Under the pieces are notes generated by a model. It searched no databases and was not told the DNA's origin. It saw only the letters and a program-made list of their open reading frames with translations. From JANRKT01 sp033763355 (GTDB lineage: Bacteria; Bacteroidota; Bacteroidia; Chitinophagales; Chitinophagaceae), in the NCBI GenBank assembly GCA_033763355.1, contig JANRKT010000218.1, positions 1 to 9,619 of the forward strand: 9,619 nt of DNA. The letters are read 5' to 3'. Both the position numbers and the translations under genes were made by a program. This document shows positions 1 through 7,715 of the stretch, in pieces. Position 1 is the first letter of the stretch. Each line of letters opens with the position of its first letter.

Positions 1-920
1 TACGACATACCGATCATATACAACGAGCGGGCATGCTGCTTATCGTAAAACAATACCTTGTCCCAGTATTCAATCGCTTCTTTGTATTTGCCTGCACGGT
101 AGTAGGTGTCGGCAAGGCCATACAGCAATTCAATATCGGCCGGCTTTTTCTCCAGCAACTGCTTCATCATGTCTATTGCTTTCTCCGGCTGACCGGTTAA
201 CAGGTAAGAGGTGGACAGGTTTTCTATAAAGTCATTGTCCATTTTATAACCCTTTGCTGCAGCCATCTCATAATAAACGATGGCTGTTTTATCATCAGGT
301 ATGGCCGAATAAGCCATCGCCATTTCGTATATCCAGCGTATTTTGCTGCTGTCCAGCTTTATGGCTTCCTGGTAATATTTGGCTGCCATTTTATAATTGC
401 TCATATCCACAAATGAGCGGGCAAACAAATAGGGTATTTCTGCATTGTTGGGTTCAGCTTTGTAAGCAGCGTCAAGATAGCGGAATGATTTGCTGTAATC
501 TTCTTTTTCATAAAAGCTCCTGCCTATTATATAATCACTGCGGCCTGTTAAATTCAGCTGCTGCATTTTAAGCGCATAGCGGATGGCATCATCCCAACGA
601 TGGGTAAAAAAATAAAGATTGGCGAGGGTCTCTGTTACAATGGGATTATTGGGCTCGAGTGTATCAGCTTTTTTAAGTGCGGCAAGAGCAAGCCCGTACT
701 GTTTCATTTCAATAGCCGCAAGGCCAGATTCTCTTAAAGAACCGAGGTGTTCTTTATTAAAAAAAAGCGATTTCTGGAAATGATGAAAAGCCTGTTTATA
801 CCTTTTTTCCGCTTTTTCTGCAAGGCCTTTTTCAAAATAATAAGTGGAACTGTCTGCAGCTTGTGAGAAGGAACCTGTAGCTGCAAATACAAACATACAG
901 ATAAGCAAAGGGCTTTTCAT
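1..920 (-). CDS. Exported tetratricopeptide-repeat protein, 3' end outside the window
   Basis: An uninterrupted reading frame of 306 codons starts at the ATG at 918-920 and runs off the left edge, so the C-terminus is not seen. The first about 20 residues (MKSPLLICMFVFAATGSFSQ) look like a cleavable signal peptide, which points to export to the periplasm or cell surface. The rest is a chain of about eight helix-pair TPR units of roughly 34 residues, each with the usual small/aromatic pattern, for example YKQAFHHFQKSL, YSKSFRYLDAAYKAEPNN, YKMAAKYYQEAIKLD and YKEAIEYWDKVLFYD. TPR arrays bind other proteins, and no catalytic motif is visible, so a scaffold or assembly role is an inference only. 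The gene lies downstream of glgB on the same strand, 174 bp away, with an inverted-repeat element between them, so co-transcription is doubtful. Confidence 0.85.
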   Translation of the reverse strand, partial: MKSPLLICMFVFAATGSFSQAADSSTYYFEKGLAEKAEKRYKQAFHHFQKSLFFNKEHLGSLRESGLAAIEMKQYGLALAALKKADTLEPNNPIVTETLANLYFFTHRWDDAIRYALKMQQLNLTGRSDYIIGRSFYEKEDYSKSFRYLDAAYKAEPNNAEIPYLFARSFVDMSNYKMAAKYYQEAIKLDSSKIRWIYEMAMAYSAIPDDKTAIVYYEMAAAKGYKMDNDFIENLSTSYLLTGQPEKAIDMMKQLLEKKPADIELLYGLADTYYRAGKYKEAIEYWDKVLFYDKQHARSLYMIGMS

Positions 921-936
921 AATTAAGGGTTTTTTC

Positions 937-1066
937 GGTAGTGCCTCAGTTTGTTTGTCATGCTCCTGCAATAAAGCGGGAATGCATCTAACATGTTGAC
1001 GTTATTATCTCCACGGAATTTATTCCAGATTCCTCCTTCGTCGGAATGACAAACTGAGGCACTACC
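937..1066. repeat. Intergenic inverted-repeat (MITE- or palindrome-like) element between glgB and the TPR gene
   Basis: The outer arms are inverted copies. The right arm is 1047-1066 (TGACAAACTGAGGCACTACC), and the left arm at 937-960 is its reverse complement apart from a 4-base TTTG duplication. The interior contains smaller palindromes: CCTGCAATAAAGCGGG (966-981), GGAATTTATTCC (1015-1026) and an ATTCC/GGAAT pair around 1029-1046. On the minus strand the right side reads TCATTCCGACGAAGGAGGAA, a motif I recall as recurrent between genes in Bacteroidota; that recollection needs a genome search. No ORF lies inside. A transcript from glgB would fold here, but no T-run follows the structure on the minus strand, so it is not a classical intrinsic terminator. 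Confidence 0.7.
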
Positions 1067-1094
1067 ATTTTTGCGGATTAACAAAATACGAAAA

Positions 1095-3179
1095 TTATTT
1101 GATTACCAAAGCCCCTAACGGGGGCAAGTGAAGATTTATTTCATATACTTTTTCTTTTTTGTCAACCAGTGTAACTGGCACTTCAGGGTTAAAAACGTTT
1201 CCGGTTCCCCAGTATTTTTTATCGTCGCTGTTAAAAATTTCTTTCCATTCAGTTTTTCCTGCGGCATATACTTTCCAGTCGTTGCGCACAACAGGTGTCA
1301 TGTTTAATATGATCAGCACATCATCTTTGGGTTCTTTCCCCTTTCTGCGGTAAGTAATTACACTGTCGCTGCGGTGGTCTAGGTCCACCCATTCAAAGCC
1401 AGCCGTGTCAAACTGTAATTCATACAGGGCAGGTTCATTTTTATACAGGTGACACAAATCCCTTACACAGGCCTGCATCAGTTTATGGCTGTCGTGCTGC
1501 AGCAAATGCCAGTCCAGTTCGCCTTTGTAATTCCACTCCGTTGTCTGGCCAAACTCATTGCCCATAAACAACAGTTTGGCCCCCGGGTGAGTAAACATAT
1601 AAGTATAAAGCAACCGCAGGTTTGCAAACTTCTGCCACTCATCTCCCGGCATTTTATAAATCATAGGCGACTTACCATGCACCACTTCATCATGGCTCAA
1701 AGGCAGCATAAAGTTTTCATCGTAGAAATACATCATGCTGAAAGAAAACTGGTCCTGCTGAAACTGACGGAACAAAGGGTCCTGCTTAAAGTACCGGAGT
1801 GTATCATGCATCCACCCCATCATCCACTTCATTCCAAATCCCAGCCCGCCCTGCCATGTAGGTTTTGATATACCCGGCCAGTCGGTTGCTTCTTCTGCAA
1901 TGGTCTGCACATCGGGGAAATCACGGTAGATGGTTTCGTTAAGGTCTTTAATGAATGCAATGGCTTCAAGATTGCCGTTGCCGCCATGTTCGTTGGGTTC
2001 CCATTCGCCATGCTTGCGTGAATAATCAAGGCGAAGTATGGATGAAACCGCATCCACCCTGATGCCGTCAATGTGAAATTTATCAAACCAGAAACGGGCA
2101 TTGCTGATGAGGAAGGACTTTACTTCTCCCCTCCTGTAATTGAAAATATAACTGTTCCAGTCGGGGTGGTAACCCTTGCGCATATCGGCATACTCATAAG
2201 TGTGTGTGCCGTCAAACATAAACAGCCCGTGAGAATCGTAAGGGAAATGCGAAGGCACCCAGTCTAAAATTACGCCTATGCCTTCCCGGTGGAAGTAATC
2301 GATCATCGCCATAAATTCTTCGGGGTGGCCAAACCTTGATGTGGGTGCATAATAACCCGTGCCCTGGTAACCCCAGCTTCCGTCAAATGGGAATTCCATT
2401 ACAGGCATCAGTTCCACATGTGTAAACCCCATTTCTTTTACATACGGCACTAAAAATTCAGCCTGTTTCCAGTATGAGTTGTATGACTCTTCATTGCTTC
2501 CGTCAGGACGCATCCAGCTTGCGAGGTGAACTTCATAAGCTGATATGGGGGCATTCAGTGCATTATGCTTTTTCCTCTTGCTCATCCATTCGTCATCGTC
2601 CCATTCATATTCAAAGTTCCATGTTATGGTTGCTGTTTTGGGTTTATGCTCCCAGAAATGGGCGTAGGGGTCGCCTTTATCTGTTTCCATTCCATTATAG
2701 CCGGTAATGTGGTATTTGTAAACTTCGCCCCTGTTAAGATGAGGAATGAACCCTTCCCATATACCGCTCCTGTCAAGCCTTACATACAGTTGGTGTGATT
2801 TTTTGTCCCAGTCATTAAAATTGCCGATTACTGTAATTGCAGTTGCATTGGGCGCCCATACGGCAAAATAAGTGCCTTTTACGCCCAGCACTTCTACCTG
2901 TTTATTGCCAAAATACTCATACGCATTATAACATGTGCCCTGTTGAAAATTGCGGATTACCTCTTCGTCAAAAAGGGAGTAGTTCCACACTTTTTTTGTT
3001 GAATCAACAAAATGTATATCCTCATAACGTTGTATCATTATTGTTTCTCCTTCTTTTTCATTTGCCTTTGTTTTTCCATTTTCATTAGCTGCTGCAGGTT
3101 TTTTTCCGGCAGAATCTTTTTTTCCTGTGGATTTTTTTGGCGTTGGCATCGTTGAAGGTTTAGTGATGATGGAATGCAA
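1095..3179 (-). CDS. glgB: 1,4-alpha-glucan (glycogen) branching enzyme, GH13
   Basis: GlgB (EC 2.4.1.18) cuts alpha-1,4 glucan chains and rejoins them through alpha-1,6 links during glycogen synthesis in the cytoplasm. An N-terminal CBM48-like domain is visible at about residues 95-185 (GTYFAVWAPNATAITVIGNF). A GH13 barrel follows with its conserved regions: DWVPSHF (D306, H311), DGIRVDAV (nucleophile D376), IAEEATDWPG (acid/base at E429 or E430) and LSHDEVVHGK (H496, D497). The C-terminal all-beta domain reaches the end. The first 47 residues are a low-complexity Lys/Ala/Asn tail. In-frame starts exist at residue 1 (3179), 11 (3149) and 48 (3036-3038); the last has an AAGGAG ribosome site 8 bases upstream and would give 647 residues. 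The gene is divergent from the outer-membrane gene at 3299. No other glycogen genes are in view. Confidence 0.96.
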   Translation of the reverse strand: MHSIITKPSTMPTPKKSTGKKDSAGKKPAAANENGKTKANEKEGETIMIQRYEDIHFVDSTKKVWNYSLFDEEVIRNFQQGTCYNAYEYFGNKQVEVLGVKGTYFAVWAPNATAITVIGNFNDWDKKSHQLYVRLDRSGIWEGFIPHLNRGEVYKYHITGYNGMETDKGDPYAHFWEHKPKTATITWNFEYEWDDDEWMSKRKKHNALNAPISAYEVHLASWMRPDGSNEESYNSYWKQAEFLVPYVKEMGFTHVELMPVMEFPFDGSWGYQGTGYYAPTSRFGHPEEFMAMIDYFHREGIGVILDWVPSHFPYDSHGLFMFDGTHTYEYADMRKGYHPDWNSYIFNYRRGEVKSFLISNARFWFDKFHIDGIRVDAVSSILRLDYSRKHGEWEPNEHGGNGNLEAIAFIKDLNETIYRDFPDVQTIAEEATDWPGISKPTWQGGLGFGMKWMMGWMHDTLRYFKQDPLFRQFQQDQFSFSMMYFYDENFMLPLSHDEVVHGKSPMIYKMPGDEWQKFANLRLLYTYMFTHPGAKLLFMGNEFGQTTEWNYKGELDWHLLQHDSHKLMQACVRDLCHLYKNEPALYELQFDTAGFEWVDLDHRSDSVITYRRKGKEPKDDVLIILNMTPVVRNDWKVYAAGKTEWKEIFNSDDKKYWGTGNVFNPEVPVTLVDKKEKVYEINLHLPPLGALVIK
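3031..3053 (-). promoter_or_regulatory. Possible internal Shine-Dalgarno site and alternative glgB start
   Basis: On the minus strand, GAAGGAG is followed by eight bases (AAACAATA) and then the ATG of residue 48 (3036-3038), just before the enzyme proper (IQRYEDIHFVD). Strong Shine-Dalgarno sequences are uncommon in Bacteroidota, so this one is notable. The same bases encode Lys-Glu-Gly-Glu in the Lys-rich tail, so the match could be a coincidence of coding. Confidence 0.35.
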
Positions 3180-3187
3180 GCGTACTG

Positions 3188-3207
3188 TAAGTTAAGGTCT
3201 TAACTTA
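3188..3207. promoter_or_regulatory. 20-bp palindrome upstream of glgB, operator-like
   Basis: TAAGTTAAG and CTTAACTTA are perfect 9-base inverted arms separated by GT. The site begins 9 bp upstream of the first glgB ATG, in the divergent spacer. On the minus strand a TAATTTTA (3213-3206), seven of eight matches to the Bacteroidota -7 consensus TAnnTTTG, abuts and slightly overlaps the palindrome. A repressor bound here could block glgB transcription, or the RNA could form a 5' hairpin. No regulator is encoded nearby, and the -33 element is not clear. Confidence 0.4.
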
Positions 3208-3243
3208 AAATTAGGATGAAAGGTTTGTAATTTCTTTTTTTAA

Positions 3244-3258
3244 CGGCGAGATTCGCCG
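3244..3258. repeat. Short GC-rich hairpin in the divergent spacer
   Basis: CGGCGA and TCGCCG are 6-bp perfect arms around a 3-base loop (GAT). The 10 bases TAACGGCGAG at 3241-3250 are identical to the entry side of the REP-like hairpin at 8494-8503. The T-run lies before the stem, not after it, on the plus strand, and A's follow it on the minus strand, so it is not an intrinsic terminator for either direction. It might be a decayed REP-like unit or a chance match. Confidence 0.35.
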
Positions 3259-3298
3259 GTATTATAAGCCCGGCCAGCCTGTTAACAGCTAACCAGCT

Positions 3299-6061
3299 AT
3301 GAGAAAATTATCGTTAACATTCGCATTGTGTTTTAGCACATTTGTTTGTTTTGCCCAGAAAGGCAGGATAAACGGAACCGTTTCTGATACGGCTGCAAAA
3401 AAACAACTTCAGTATTCTGTTATTACACTGTTCCGGCAGTCAGACTCTGTTCTTGTAAGGTTTACCCGCAGCGATAAAGATGGTAAATTTGAATTAAATA
3501 ACCTCCCGCAAGGAAAATTTGTTTTACTGGTTACCCACCCTACTTACGCAGATTATTTTGATTTCCTGGAATTAAAAGACTCTTCCTTCGTTACGCTTCC
3601 TGCAATTGACCTTACCCCCAAAAGCAAACTCATGGAAGAAATCATCGTAAGGCAAAAAATTTCTGCGGTGATGATAAAAGGTGACACGATTGAATACCGG
3701 GCCGACAGTTTTAAAGTTGCAGCAGGCGCTACGGTGGAAGACATGCTGAAAACCATGCCCGGCATACAGGTAAACAGCAAAGGAGAGATAACAGCGCAGG
3801 GTAAAAAAGTAGAGAAAGTATTGGTGGATGGTGAAGAATTTTTTGGCGATGACCCTACACTGGCTACCCAGAACCTGAATGCGAAAGCAGTAGAGAAAGT
3901 GCAGGTGTTTGATAAAAAAAGTGAAGAAGCTGATATTACCGGTGTGGATGACGGGCAGCGAACGAAAACGGTGAACCTTGTTTTGAAAGACGATGCCAAA
4001 AAAGGATATTTCGGAAGAGTAGAAGGCGGAAGTGACTTTAATAAATTTTACGAAGGCAAAGCCACAGCCAATACTTTTAAAGGAAGTAAAAAAACCGGCG
4101 CTTTTATAAGCGGCAGCAAAACAGGCCGCAGAAATATGAACTGGGAAGATGAAAGGGCATTTGGTACCGGTTATAGTTCCGGCGTGGATGAAAACGGAGG
4201 CATGTACATTAATTTTACCGGCGATGATTTTGATAACGGGGAAATTGAAGGCATACCCACCAATGTAAGCGGGGCGCTGATGTATGCCAATAAATATGGC
4301 GAAAGAAAAAACAGTACGAATAACAATTACAATTACAGGTACAGGACCAACCAGGGCGAAGGAACAACCACCACCCAATACCTTTTGCCCGATACCGTTT
4401 ACTACAGCAATCAGAACAGGAAAGCGGAGCAAACAAGATGGAGCCACATGCTGCGTACACGCAATGAATGGAACCTTGATTCAAACACTACCATCAATCT
4501 TAACGTTACGGGTTCCTTTAACAGGAACAACAGGTCTGGGATTACATTTAACGAAACGCTTACTGAAGATAAACTGAAAGTTAATAACGGGGAAAGGAGA
4601 AGCACTGCACAAACAGATACCCGGTCCCTGAACACAGAATTATTCTTCCGCAGAAAGCTAAGCAAAAAAGGCCGCCTCATTTCTGCAACCTTTACCAATA
4701 ATTACAATGAGCTTGATGAAAACGGGCTTTTATACAATACCAATGAATTTTACAGCAACGGGTCGCTGGTATCGTCACAGTTAACAGACCAGCAAAAAAC
4801 AAAAGATAACAATAGCAATGCCTTCACCGGCAAACTAAGTTTTATTGAACCCTTTGATAAAAAATGGTCGCTGGGGGTAAACTACAGCTACAGCAACGGA
4901 AGGAATGAACAGGATACCCGGTCATTTGAAAAACGCGGCGGCAAATATGATTCGCTGAATACTTTGTTCAGCAACCATTTCATTTTTAATAACAACTCCC
5001 ACCAGGCAGGTTTTACAATAAGGTACAATACCACAAAGCTGGGCTTTTCCATTGGTGCAGGTTTGCAGGGGCTTAACCTCCGGCAAAAAAATCTTTTTAA
5101 TGACTCTTCCTTCAGCCGCAGTTTTACCAATTTTGTGCCCAATGCCAATATGCGGTATAAAATTTCGTCTTCGGGAAATATCGGGTTCAGGTATAACGGC
5201 CAGCAGCAGGCGCCTTCGCTGTCGCAGATACAGCCCCTGCTTGATAATACAGATCCCCTCAACATTTACATCGGCAACCCGGCTCTCAAACCATCTTTTA
5301 ATCACCGGTTTTCCATTGATGCCGGTTCTTTCAAACCATTGTCGGGCAGAAATATTTATATATGGGCCAGCGGATCAGTAACACAAAATGCCTTTGGAAC
5401 AAAGGATGTGGTTGATGAATTTGGCCGCAAAATTTACCAAACCGTTAATGTAAACGGCAATTACAGTATTGAACTGAACACCGGCTACGATATTAAAATA
5501 AAAAAGCTTAAAGATATATATGTGGGCGGCGGCCCTGTGTATTCATTTTCAAGGTTTGCCAATTTTGTAAACGGTGTGCAGAACATCAGCAGGTCAACCA
5601 GGGCCGGCATGAGCATAGGCGTAAGCAAATACAAAGAGAAGAAATATGATTTTTATGTCCGGTACGAACCTTCTTTTAATAATTCAAAAGCCAGCGTAAG
5701 GCCTGATATTGTAACAAAATACTGGACGCAGGATGTTTTAGTATATTTCAACATCCACTTGCCGAAAGATTTTAAACTGAATACACAACTGGAAGCCAGT
5801 TTCAGGCAGCGCACAGATGTATTTACGCAAAACAACAATGCCATTATCTGGAATACCGGGCTTGAAAAGAAGCTGCTGAAAAAGAAAGACCTTTTTGTTA
5901 CGTTTACCATAAACGATATCCTCAACCAGAATATCGGTTTCAGGCGTGATGTAACCACCAATTATATTACCGAAAGAACTTTTAATACGGTGAGGCGCTT
6001 TGTATTGTTTGGTTTAAAATGGAGGTTCAATAAAAACGGTGCACCGTCACCTGAGGGATAA
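3299..6061 (+). CDS. Outer-membrane beta-barrel protein with carboxypeptidase-regulatory-like N-terminal domain (TonB-receptor-like)
   Basis: The 920-residue product begins with a signal peptide (about residues 1-20, ending CFAQ). A carboxypeptidase-regulatory-like beta-sandwich follows at about 22-105 (GRINGTVSD, DGKFELNNLPQGKFVL). A plug-like segment follows at about 110-235, with VEDMLKTMPGIQVNSKG and VLVDGEEFFGDDP, the signature found in TonB-dependent receptor plugs. The remainder alternates aromatic and polar residues with many Asn-rich turns, as in an outer-membrane barrel of the OMP_b-brl_3 type; the last strand is near RRFVLFGLKWRF. No TonB box is evident, so active transport is not proven; it may be a transporter or a structural barrel. 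The start has no Shine-Dalgarno. It sits 11 bp before the GLPGLI gene, a pairing I recall as common in Bacteroidota. Confidence 0.9.
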   Translation: MRKLSLTFALCFSTFVCFAQKGRINGTVSDTAAKKQLQYSVITLFRQSDSVLVRFTRSDKDGKFELNNLPQGKFVLLVTHPTYADYFDFLELKDSSFVTLPAIDLTPKSKLMEEIIVRQKISAVMIKGDTIEYRADSFKVAAGATVEDMLKTMPGIQVNSKGEITAQGKKVEKVLVDGEEFFGDDPTLATQNLNAKAVEKVQVFDKKSEEADITGVDDGQRTKTVNLVLKDDAKKGYFGRVEGGSDFNKFYEGKATANTFKGSKKTGAFISGSKTGRRNMNWEDERAFGTGYSSGVDENGGMYINFTGDDFDNGEIEGIPTNVSGALMYANKYGERKNSTNNNYNYRYRTNQGEGTTTTQYLLPDTVYYSNQNRKAEQTRWSHMLRTRNEWNLDSNTTINLNVTGSFNRNNRSGITFNETLTEDKLKVNNGERRSTAQTDTRSLNTELFFRRKLSKKGRLISATFTNNYNELDENGLLYNTNEFYSNGSLVSSQLTDQQKTKDNNSNAFTGKLSFIEPFDKKWSLGVNYSYSNGRNEQDTRSFEKRGGKYDSLNTLFSNHFIFNNNSHQAGFTIRYNTTKLGFSIGAGLQGLNLRQKNLFNDSSFSRSFTNFVPNANMRYKISSSGNIGFRYNGQQQAPSLSQIQPLLDNTDPLNIYIGNPALKPSFNHRFSIDAGSFKPLSGRNIYIWASGSVTQNAFGTKDVVDEFGRKIYQTVNVNGNYSIELNTGYDIKIKKLKDIYVGGGPVYSFSRFANFVNGVQNISRSTRAGMSIGVSKYKEKKYDFYVRYEPSFNNSKASVRPDIVTKYWTQDVLVYFNIHLPKDFKLNTQLEASFRQRTDVFTQNNNAIIWNTGLEKKLLKKKDLFVTFTINDILNQNIGFRRDVTTNYITERTFNTVRRFVLFGLKWRFNKNGAPSPEG

Positions 6062-6072
6062 AATAACCTGGT

Positions 6073-6801
6073 ATGAAAAAAATGTTTACCGCTTTCTTCA
6101 CCATCATTTCTTTTACTGCAGTTGCACAGCAGCAGTTCCTGGGCTACGGCAAAATTGAGTATGAGTTTAAGCTGAATATTCACAAACAAATGGAAGGCGA
6201 CTGGTGGGGGGAAGAGTTTAAGGATAAAATGGCCAGGTTCAAAACTTCTTATTTCAACCTTTGGTTTAAAGACAACAAAACCCTTTACCAGAAGGGAAGG
6301 GAGCCTGAAGAAAAAGTAAATTTCTGGGATGCCGTTGGTTTTGATGAAGACCTGGTATATACCGATCTTGAAACCGGCACCTTTGTGAGAAAAAAGGAAA
6401 TACTGCAGCAGCAATTTCTTATTACAGATTCCATACGCCATGTGGAGTGGCGCATTACCAATGAGCTGAGGGATATTGCAGGCTTTACATGCCGGAAAGC
6501 GGTTGGCCGTTTGCTCGATACCATTTATGCAGTGGCTTTTTATACGGATGAAATAACAGTAAGCGGCGGGCCCATTTCATTTGCAGGTTTGCCGGGCATG
6601 ATACTTGGCCTTGCCATACCGAGGATGGGCGCCACATGGTTTGCCACCAAAATAGAACTTACAGAACCACAGCCCGCATTAATAACTGCACCCTCAAGGG
6701 GCAAAAAAATAAATTACAAAGACCTGCAGGAAACCATTAAAAAAGGGGTAGCCGACTGGGGAAGCTGGGGCAAAAGATTTATGTGGCAGGCGATGTTGTA
6801 G
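6073..6801 (+). CDS. GLPGLI family exported protein
   Basis: The 242-residue product starts with a signal peptide (MKKMFTAFFTIISFTAVAQ), so it is exported. The family signature appears at about residues 170-183 as FAGLPGMILGLAIPR, matching the GLPGLI motif that names this Bacteroidota family. Upstream is the usual pattern of a beta-rich body with IAGFTCRKAVG and AVAFYTDEI. The molecular function of the family is not known to me. The gene begins 11 bp after the outer-membrane barrel gene, so the two are very likely one transcript and may act together at the outer membrane. The length is near the family norm and no lesion is visible. The stop is TAG at 6799-6801. Confidence 0.92.
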   Translation: MKKMFTAFFTIISFTAVAQQQFLGYGKIEYEFKLNIHKQMEGDWWGEEFKDKMARFKTSYFNLWFKDNKTLYQKGREPEEKVNFWDAVGFDEDLVYTDLETGTFVRKKEILQQQFLITDSIRHVEWRITNELRDIAGFTCRKAVGRLLDTIYAVAFYTDEITVSGGPISFAGLPGMILGLAIPRMGATWFATKIELTEPQPALITAPSRGKKINYKDLQETIKKGVADWGSWGKRFMWQAML

Positions 6802-6939
6802 GTGAAATTGGAAAATGACATGCTGTGTTATCCTAGCAACCATTTAAAATGTTTAACATCAAATTGTTGGTTTTCACACAAAATTCTTGAACTCTTACAT
6901 CTTATATCATATAATTTACGCGTTAGGTTCAATTCTATA

Positions 6940-7569
6940 ATGAACATCTTCCTAAAATACTTTTTTCCATTAATTATTCCTTGCATTTGTAGTGGCCAGG
7001 AGATGAAACTTAAACATTTCAATAGAGAGATTAGAGCGGGCCTTGAAAATGTAGTTGAGTACTCAATTAAATTGAAACATGATTCGGTAACATTTAGGGC
7101 TTCGCAAGGAAGCTGCAAAGGAGAAGGGAAAATGATTTACATACGCCCTGAGCGAGACGGGAAGGACACTATTTATGGAAGCTTCTATCGAAGCGGGAAA
7201 ATAGTTCATGTCGGCACGGCTGTACTGGATGTGATTAAGCCCGAAGTGTTCCCTTCCTTTGGAGCCAGGGTACTGCTAAAGGTGAATCTGCCTCAGATCA
7301 AAGGGATGACAGGAATTATTTTCAACATGATGATGAATGATTTCCATTGGGAACCTATCGAAATAGAGACTTATAGAGCCACAATCCTCCGGAAGGGCAA
7401 AGTAATTCATACAACAATTGAATCCTCGAATAGATTCAGCGAAGATTTACAAAAGCATTTAGACTTACTTGAGATAGGTGATCTAATATTAATTTCAGAA
7501 GTGAAGGTCTCACACAAACATTTTCAGACCGACGTAAACGCATTTCCAGTAGTATTCGAGATTGAATAA
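6940..7569 (+). CDS. Small exported protein resembling the GldM C-terminal region
   Basis: I chose the ATG at 6940 because it opens with a signal peptide (MNIFLKYFFPLIIPCICSGQ); the frame stays open upstream to 6802, but those codons encode nothing signal-like. The product is 209 residues. The two Cys could mark a lipoprotein, but cleavage after SGQ is equally plausible. The body has features I associate with C-terminal domains of the gliding/T9SS protein GldM: a VTFRASQGSCKG-type strand, then GTAVLDVIKP, a proline/glycine break (EVFPSFGAR), and near the end IESSNRFSEDLQKHLDLLEIGD (in two parts about residues 161-182), like GldM's SNRF...GD segment. There is no GldM N-terminal membrane part. 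Homology is an inference from motif shape. The gene stands alone, 138 bp after the GLPGLI gene and with lower GC at its 5' end. Confidence 0.6.
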   Translation: MNIFLKYFFPLIIPCICSGQEMKLKHFNREIRAGLENVVEYSIKLKHDSVTFRASQGSCKGEGKMIYIRPERDGKDTIYGSFYRSGKIVHVGTAVLDVIKPEVFPSFGARVLLKVNLPQIKGMTGIIFNMMMNDFHWEPIEIETYRATILRKGKVIHTTIESSNRFSEDLQKHLDLLEIGDLILISEVKVSHKHFQTDVNAFPVVFEIE

Positions 7570-7615
7570 GAACTAAGCAAAACGTCTGTTACTGTTATCC
7601 ACATACAGCACCTCA

Positions 7616-7629
7616 TGCAATGACTCGCC
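7616..7629. repeat. Solitary half-REP sequence
   Basis: TGCAATGACTCGCC differs at one base from TGCAGTGACTCGCC (8532-8545), the closing arm of the right RAYT-flanking hairpin. No matching left arm lies directly upstream, so it looks like half of a REP unit. It is the inverted counterpart of the left arm at 7807-7820 (13 of 14 bases). A separate small palindrome, TTTACC/GGTAAA, follows at 7631-7643. Confidence 0.6.
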
Positions 7630-7715
7630 GTTTACCTGGTAAAGCAATTATTTTTGTTGTCAAATCAATATCTTCTGTGAAGGAGAAGCCTTATATGACT
7701 GGCGCAGTTTTCTCC

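Noticed and set aside
254..571. A 105-codon plus-strand open frame
   Set aside because: It is antisense to the clear TPR coding sequence.
3572..4447. A 291-codon minus-strand open frame
   Set aside because: It lies antisense within the well-supported outer-membrane protein gene; its Phe/His-rich translation is the usual shadow of that coding frame.
6802..6939. In-frame extension upstream of the GldM-like gene
   Set aside because: It would start with GTG directly after the GLPGLI stop, encodes no recognisable sequence, and would bury the signal peptide that begins at 6940.
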